This document shows, piece by piece, positions 23,399 through 26,306 of a DNA stretch of 26,306 bases (within the stretch, counting starts at the first letter, position 1; each line of letters opens with the position of its first letter). The DNA lies in the NCBI GenBank assembly GCA_031385325.1, contig JANNBJ010000231.1, positions 1 to 26,306 of the forward strand. Reading direction: 5' to 3'. A model generated the notes under the pieces. It saw only the letters and a list, made by a program, of their open reading frames with translations. It did not search any database and was not told the origin of the DNA. The translations under genes were made by a program, and so were the position numbers. The stretch is from SYFY01 sp031385325 (lineage in GTDB: Bacteria; Pseudomonadota; Gammaproteobacteria; Pseudomonadales; Azotimanducaceae).

Positions 23399-23583
23399 GC
23401 ACCAGCCCACAGGGCTGCACAAATCAAGATCAATAGGCCATCCAGTTTTCCAGGGCGAAGAAGTCCCTTCAGCAAGAGCACTACTCCCGCCGCAAAACCT
23501 GTCCAGGCAAGCAGTCCCCCACGTTCGAATATCAGCAGGAACGACGCGACGGCAAAAAGTGTCCGCCAGAAGCCAAGAGACTG
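23374..23583 (-). pseudogene. Small two-segment membrane protein, 5' end missing
   Basis: A minus-strand frame of about 70 codons with no usual start codon reads SLGFWRTLFAVASFLLIFER, then a second hydrophobic run AAGVVLLLKGLLRPGKLDGL and LILICAALWAGAWLGTGTT before a stop at 23374. Two or three membrane segments are evident, and codon choice looks coding. Its stop overlaps the start of the following gene by 25 bp, typical of an operon pair. The 5' end is cut where adenylate-cyclase sequence begins (about 23,590). No family assigned. Confidence 0.5.
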
Positions 23584-23589
23584 TATTGA

Positions 23590-24166
23590 TGTTGATCTTC
23601 ACGCGGCGTCTCCGATCCGCCACCCGTACCGGGCGTTCGATGCCTTTGACGGTCATGGCTCCGAGGTCGCGCAGCGCGAAGTAGCCCTGCACCAGGTCGA
23701 TGGTCGTGCCCGCGATCAGGGCCTTGCCGGCCTCGGCCAATGCCGCCATGCGTTGGGCGAGACCCACGGTGTGGCCCTGGGCGGTGTAGTCCATGCGCAG
23801 GTCGTCGCCGATGCGGCCCACCACGACCTCACCGGAGTTGATGCCCATGCGCACAGAAAAATTGAGCCCGTGTTCGATGCGCACCGCATCGGCATAGGCC
23901 TTGAGTTCGTCGCGCATGTGCAGTGCGGCATATCACGCCCGTTGGGAATGATCTTCATGGGCAATCGGCGCACCGAACAAGGTCATGATGCCGTCGCCGG
24001 CGTACTGGTTCACCGTGCCTTCGAAGCGGTGCACACCTTCGGTGAGGATGGCGAAGAAGCGTTCGAGGATGGCGTGCCACTCTTCCGGGTCGAGCTGTTC
24101 GGCCAGTTCCAACGAGCCTTTTACGTCGGCGAAGGGCGTGTAGGTTCGGGCGTCTTGCACGGGCAA
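23590..24166 (-). pseudogene. Class III adenylate/guanylate cyclase, disrupted by TGA and truncated
   Basis: The minus strand reads FADVKGSLELAEQLDPEEW, HRFEGTVNQYAGDGIMTLFGAPIAHEDHSQRA, a TGA at 23935-23933, and then in the same frame YAALHMRDELKAYADAV, FSVRMGINSGEVVVGRIGDDLRMDYTAQGHTVGLAQRM and TVKGIERPVRV. This is the metal-Asp, second Asp and transition-state Asn/Arg layout of class III cyclases with the FADVKGS entry. The TGA stands where relatives have a Cys (QRACYAAL), so a TGC-to-TGA change is the simplest reading. The TPR/ATPase tail of such proteins is missing (join to a membrane gene at ~23,590), and upstream of 24,166 other frames keep parts of the N-terminus. Not functional. Confidence 0.85.
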
Positions 24167-24393
24167 CGGGGAAGCGGCCGCCGGCGCTGCTGCGATAGTT
24201 CCAAGCGCGCTTCCAGACTCGTGGCAGAATCGCGCTTCGGCGGGGTTTGATTGCGTACAGCTTGACCAAATAATCGGGTGCGATCTTCTCTGTGTCTTTT
24301 GCGCGATTCGGTATTGCCCATGTCATTGCCAAAGAACTTGCAAAGAGATCTATCGGTCTGGCGATGTCTCCTTGGCCATGGCATTATCTACAC

Positions 24394-24615
24394 ATGAAAC
24401 GTACAAATCTTGTGCTTCGTGAAGATCTTCTGGAAGAAGCGACCCGGCTTTCGGGAGAGAAAACCTACTCGCGCGTTGTCGAACGTGCGCTCGAGGACTT
24501 TGTGCGTCGTATGAAAGCACGGCAAATACTGGAACTGCGAGGCTCGGGGCTTTGGGAGGGAGACCTCGCCGAAATGAGACGCGATCAGGTACCAGCGCGA
24601 CGCAAGGCCAGATGA
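24394..24615 (+). CDS. vapB: VapB-type antitoxin
   Basis: 73 residues from ATG 24394 (MKRTNLVLREDLLEEATRLSG), the ribbon-helix-helix-like N-terminus of the VapB_antitoxin_2 group that binds its own promoter, then KTYSRVVERALEDFVRRMKARQIL as the helical linker and a basic/acidic C-terminal toxin-binding tail (GSGLWEGDLAEMRRD). The stop overlaps the VapC start (ATGA), the standard arrangement. It should neutralise VapC and repress the operon together with it. The longer frame beginning at 24292 adds residues unlike the family. Confidence 0.9.
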   Translation: MKRTNLVLREDLLEEATRLSGEKTYSRVVERALEDFVRRMKARQILELRGSGLWEGDLAEMRRDQVPARRKAR

Positions 24616-25004
24616 TACTGGTCGACACCTCGGTCTGGATTGAACTTTTTCGTGAACGCAGCCCGATTGATCTTTCGCAGTATGCGGATATCGATGAAGT
24701 GGTCACCTGTCTGCCGGTAATCCAGGAAGTTCTTCAAGGGTTTCGCGACGAGCGAGCGTTTCTTCATGCACGCGAGGCTATGCTCGCATTACCAATCGTG
24801 GAATCACCACTCAATCAAACTGTTTTTCTGGAGGCGGCCGCCTTGTATCGGACAGCGCGTCGAGCCGGGATAACCGTAAGATCCTCCGTCGACTGCGTCA
24901 TCGCGGCCTGTGCCTTGCGACATCAGCTGGAAATTCTTCACATCGATCGCGACTTCAAGGCAATCGCCAAAATAGCGCCTCTGTTGCAACGATCAATCCG
25001 TTAG
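24612..25004 (+). CDS. vapC: VapC-type PIN-domain ribonuclease toxin
   Basis: 130 residues from ATG 24612, sharing four bases with vapB. PIN-domain acids are visible: MILVDTSVWIELF (first Asp), VIQEVLQGF (Glu), SSVDCVIAACALRH (Asp) and LHIDRDFKAIAKIAPL (Asp pair). VapC toxins cleave specific RNAs, often tRNA or rRNA, when VapB is degraded. Length and all active-site positions are intact. The stop codon at 25002-25004 overlaps the stop of the converging IS630 transposase, so the insertion took place directly at the gene end without removing family-typical residues. Confidence 0.92.
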   Translation: MILVDTSVWIELFRERSPIDLSQYADIDEVVTCLPVIQEVLQGFRDERAFLHAREAMLALPIVESPLNQTVFLEAAALYRTARRAGITVRSSVDCVIAACALRHQLEILHIDRDFKAIAKIAPLLQRSIR

Positions 25005-26086
25005 TGTCGTGCTGCATTCTGTTTAGAGCTTAACTTCGAATTCGCGCGAATAACTTTTTGCAGGATGTCCTGGGCGCTCTTGGTCCAGATGAACGGTTTG
25101 GGTTGAGTGTTGGGCTTCGCAATGTACTCGTCAATTACGCGAATCAATTCACTGACACTCGTAAACACACCACGATGCAGTCGATTCTCGGTGATGTCTC
25201 GAAAGAACCGTTCGACCATGTTCAGCCAGGAAGCAGGGGTCGGCGTAAAGTGCATGTGAAAGCGGGGATGCTTTTCCAGCCACTTCTTCACGTTCGCATG
25301 TTTGTGCGTCGCGTAGTTGTCGCAGATCAGATGCAGTGTCTTGTCTTTCAGCGTTTCCTTGTCGATCTGGCGCAGAAACTTCAGCCATTCCTCATGCCGA
25401 TGCCGCGGTTGGCATTGCGCGATGATTTGCCCATCAAGGACGTTCATGGCAGCGAACAATGTCGTCGTGCCATTGCGCTTGTAATCATGCGTCATCGTCG
25501 CCGCACGTCCTTTCTTGATCGGTAGTCCCGGCTGCGTTCTGTCCAGCGCCTGGATCTGACTCTTCTCGTCACAGCACAACACCAGCGCATGCTCAGGAGG
25601 CGACATATACAGCCCGACGATATCTTCGAGCTTCTCGACAAAGTCCGGGCCTCGAGAGACCTTGAACCCGTCAATGAGATGCGGCTTCAGACCATTCGCT
25701 CGCCAATGGCGTGACACCGTCACTGAATGCACGCCCAGTTCTGTCGCCATGGTGCGGGTGCTCCAGTGGGTTGCGTTCTCGGGCTTGCTCTGAGTGGTCA
25801 GTTCAATCAGGCGCGCGACATCAATCTTCTTTGGCGGTGCCCCACGTGGCAGATCGCGTTCAATACCCGGCAGACCCAGTGCAATGTACCTTCCCCGCCA
25901 GCGCGACACCTGAAGGCGGCCGATACCCAGCTGGCTTGCAATCTCCTGGTTCTGCAGTCCGTCCGCTGCCAACAACACAATGCTGGCGCGTTGCGCCAAC
26001 CTGACACTCGTCTTCTTCGAGCGCGACAGCTTCAACAATTCCTTGCGTGCTGCTTCATCCAACTCAACCTTAGAGGCCACTCGCAC
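25001..26086 (-). CDS. IS630-family DDE transposase
   Basis: 361 residues starting at GTG 26086. An N-terminal helix-turn-helix pair (QNQEIASQLGIGRLQVSRWRGRYIALGLPGIERDLPRG) precedes a second DNA-binding region (HWSTRTMATELGVHSVTVSRHWRANGLKPH). The DDE core is complete: Asp in VLCCDEKSQIQALDRTQPGLP, Asp in LHLICDNYATHKH and Glu in WLNMVERFFRDI. These elements insert at TA. The frame is intact from end to end, so the element may be active or recently arrived. The terminal inverted repeats could not be resolved; the left end must be within a few bases of 25,003 and the right end near 26,110-26,140. Confidence 0.92.
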   Translation of the reverse strand: MRVASKVELDEAARKELLKLSRSKKTSVRLAQRASIVLLAADGLQNQEIASQLGIGRLQVSRWRGRYIALGLPGIERDLPRGAPPKKIDVARLIELTTQSKPENATHWSTRTMATELGVHSVTVSRHWRANGLKPHLIDGFKVSRGPDFVEKLEDIVGLYMSPPEHALVLCCDEKSQIQALDRTQPGLPIKKGRAATMTHDYKRNGTTTLFAAMNVLDGQIIAQCQPRHRHEEWLKFLRQIDKETLKDKTLHLICDNYATHKHANVKKWLEKHPRFHMHFTPTPASWLNMVERFFRDITENRLHRGVFTSVSELIRVIDEYIAKPNTQPKPFIWTKSAQDILQKVIRANSKLSSKQNAARH

Positions 26087-26211
26087 TTGTTCGCTCCAAC
26101 TTTTGGGTCAGTAACAAGTTTACACGATCACACCGAATATGTATTTTCATGAATGCATCAGTCCACTAGCCCGCACTATTCATGAAGTATCGTAGCGAGG
26201 GCGTCGAGAGT

Positions 26212-26306
26212 AGTGAAAACGCTGGATGGCGCGGACCTGCGTGCGCGCAGGCGTGCTTGACAGCACGTCGAGCACGCGGAGGGAGCACGCCCAGTGTTTT
26301 CGCTGC
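26212..26306. repeat. Hairpin-rich element at window end, includes copy 2 of the dispersed repeat
   Basis: Outer arms AGTGAAAACGCTGG (26212-26225) and CCAGTGTTTTCGCT (26291-26304) pair over 14 bases with two G-U pairs. Inside are CCTGCG-TGCG-CGCAGG (26236-26251) and CGTGCT-TGAC-AGCACG (26252-26267), then two further copies of GAGCACGC. The right 25 bases equal the inverse of 12596-12620 except one. The element may extend beyond the window. Confidence 0.65.

Noticed and set aside
23012..23917. A single 301-residue cyclase-fusion protein
   Set aside because: The middle part has no protein-like composition, while another frame there encodes hydrophobic segments; two separate genes joined by rearrangement fit better.
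26146..26186. Two TTCATGAA copies as ends of another insertion sequence
   Set aside because: Only eight bases each and no transposase or longer repeat; could be the IS630 flank or chance.

Overview
The window looks like chromosomal DNA of a Gram-negative, aerobic, probably gammaproteobacterial organism. The pointers are an S46 dipeptidyl-peptidase with a signal peptide, an Anbu-type proteasome homologue, a SulP transporter, CYP153-like P450 and limonene-monooxygenase-like remnants, and IS110/IS1111, IS630 and IS3 elements. This placement is an inference from protein families; no rRNA or tRNA gene was seen.

Positions 1-11,296 are compact and mostly co-directional. They hold the 3' part of a peroxiredoxin/2-oxoglutarate oxygenase fusion, a SAM methyltransferase, an exported S46 dipeptidyl-peptidase (DPP7-type specificity residue), a membrane M48-like protein that has lost every zinc ligand, and an Anbu protease. 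A tight SDR / TPP enzyme / cupin operon follows, then a convergent LysR regulator divergent from a citrate-synthase paralogue. The proteolysis genes sit together, and the SDR-TPP-cupin set looks like one small-molecule pathway of unknown substrate.

From about 11,282 the character changes. A 3' fragment of a group II intron lies antisense over the end of the citrate synthase gene and is joined to a 5' fragment of a luciferase-like monooxygenase gene. Beyond it lie an intact SulP gene between 17-bp inverted repeats, a frameshifted 3' fragment of a CYP153-like P450, an IS1111-type element with a candidate guide-RNA region, an exported HEAT-repeat protein with a strong terminator, a prolyl-oligopeptidase 3' fragment fused to a truncated VOC gene, an IS3 end, a methyltransferase, a small membrane protein, several hairpin-rich repeats, a sulfotransferase, a broken adenylate cyclase, an intact VapBC pair and an intact IS630-family element.

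Overall, an orderly metabolic block gives way near 11.3 kb to a mosaic of gene fragments, mobile elements and palindromic repeats. No complete new defence or biosynthetic system is evident. The most interesting items are the zinc-ligand-less M48 protein between two peptidases, the nested-palindrome elements, the candidate bridge/seek RNA of the IS1111-type element, and the intron-gene junctions.
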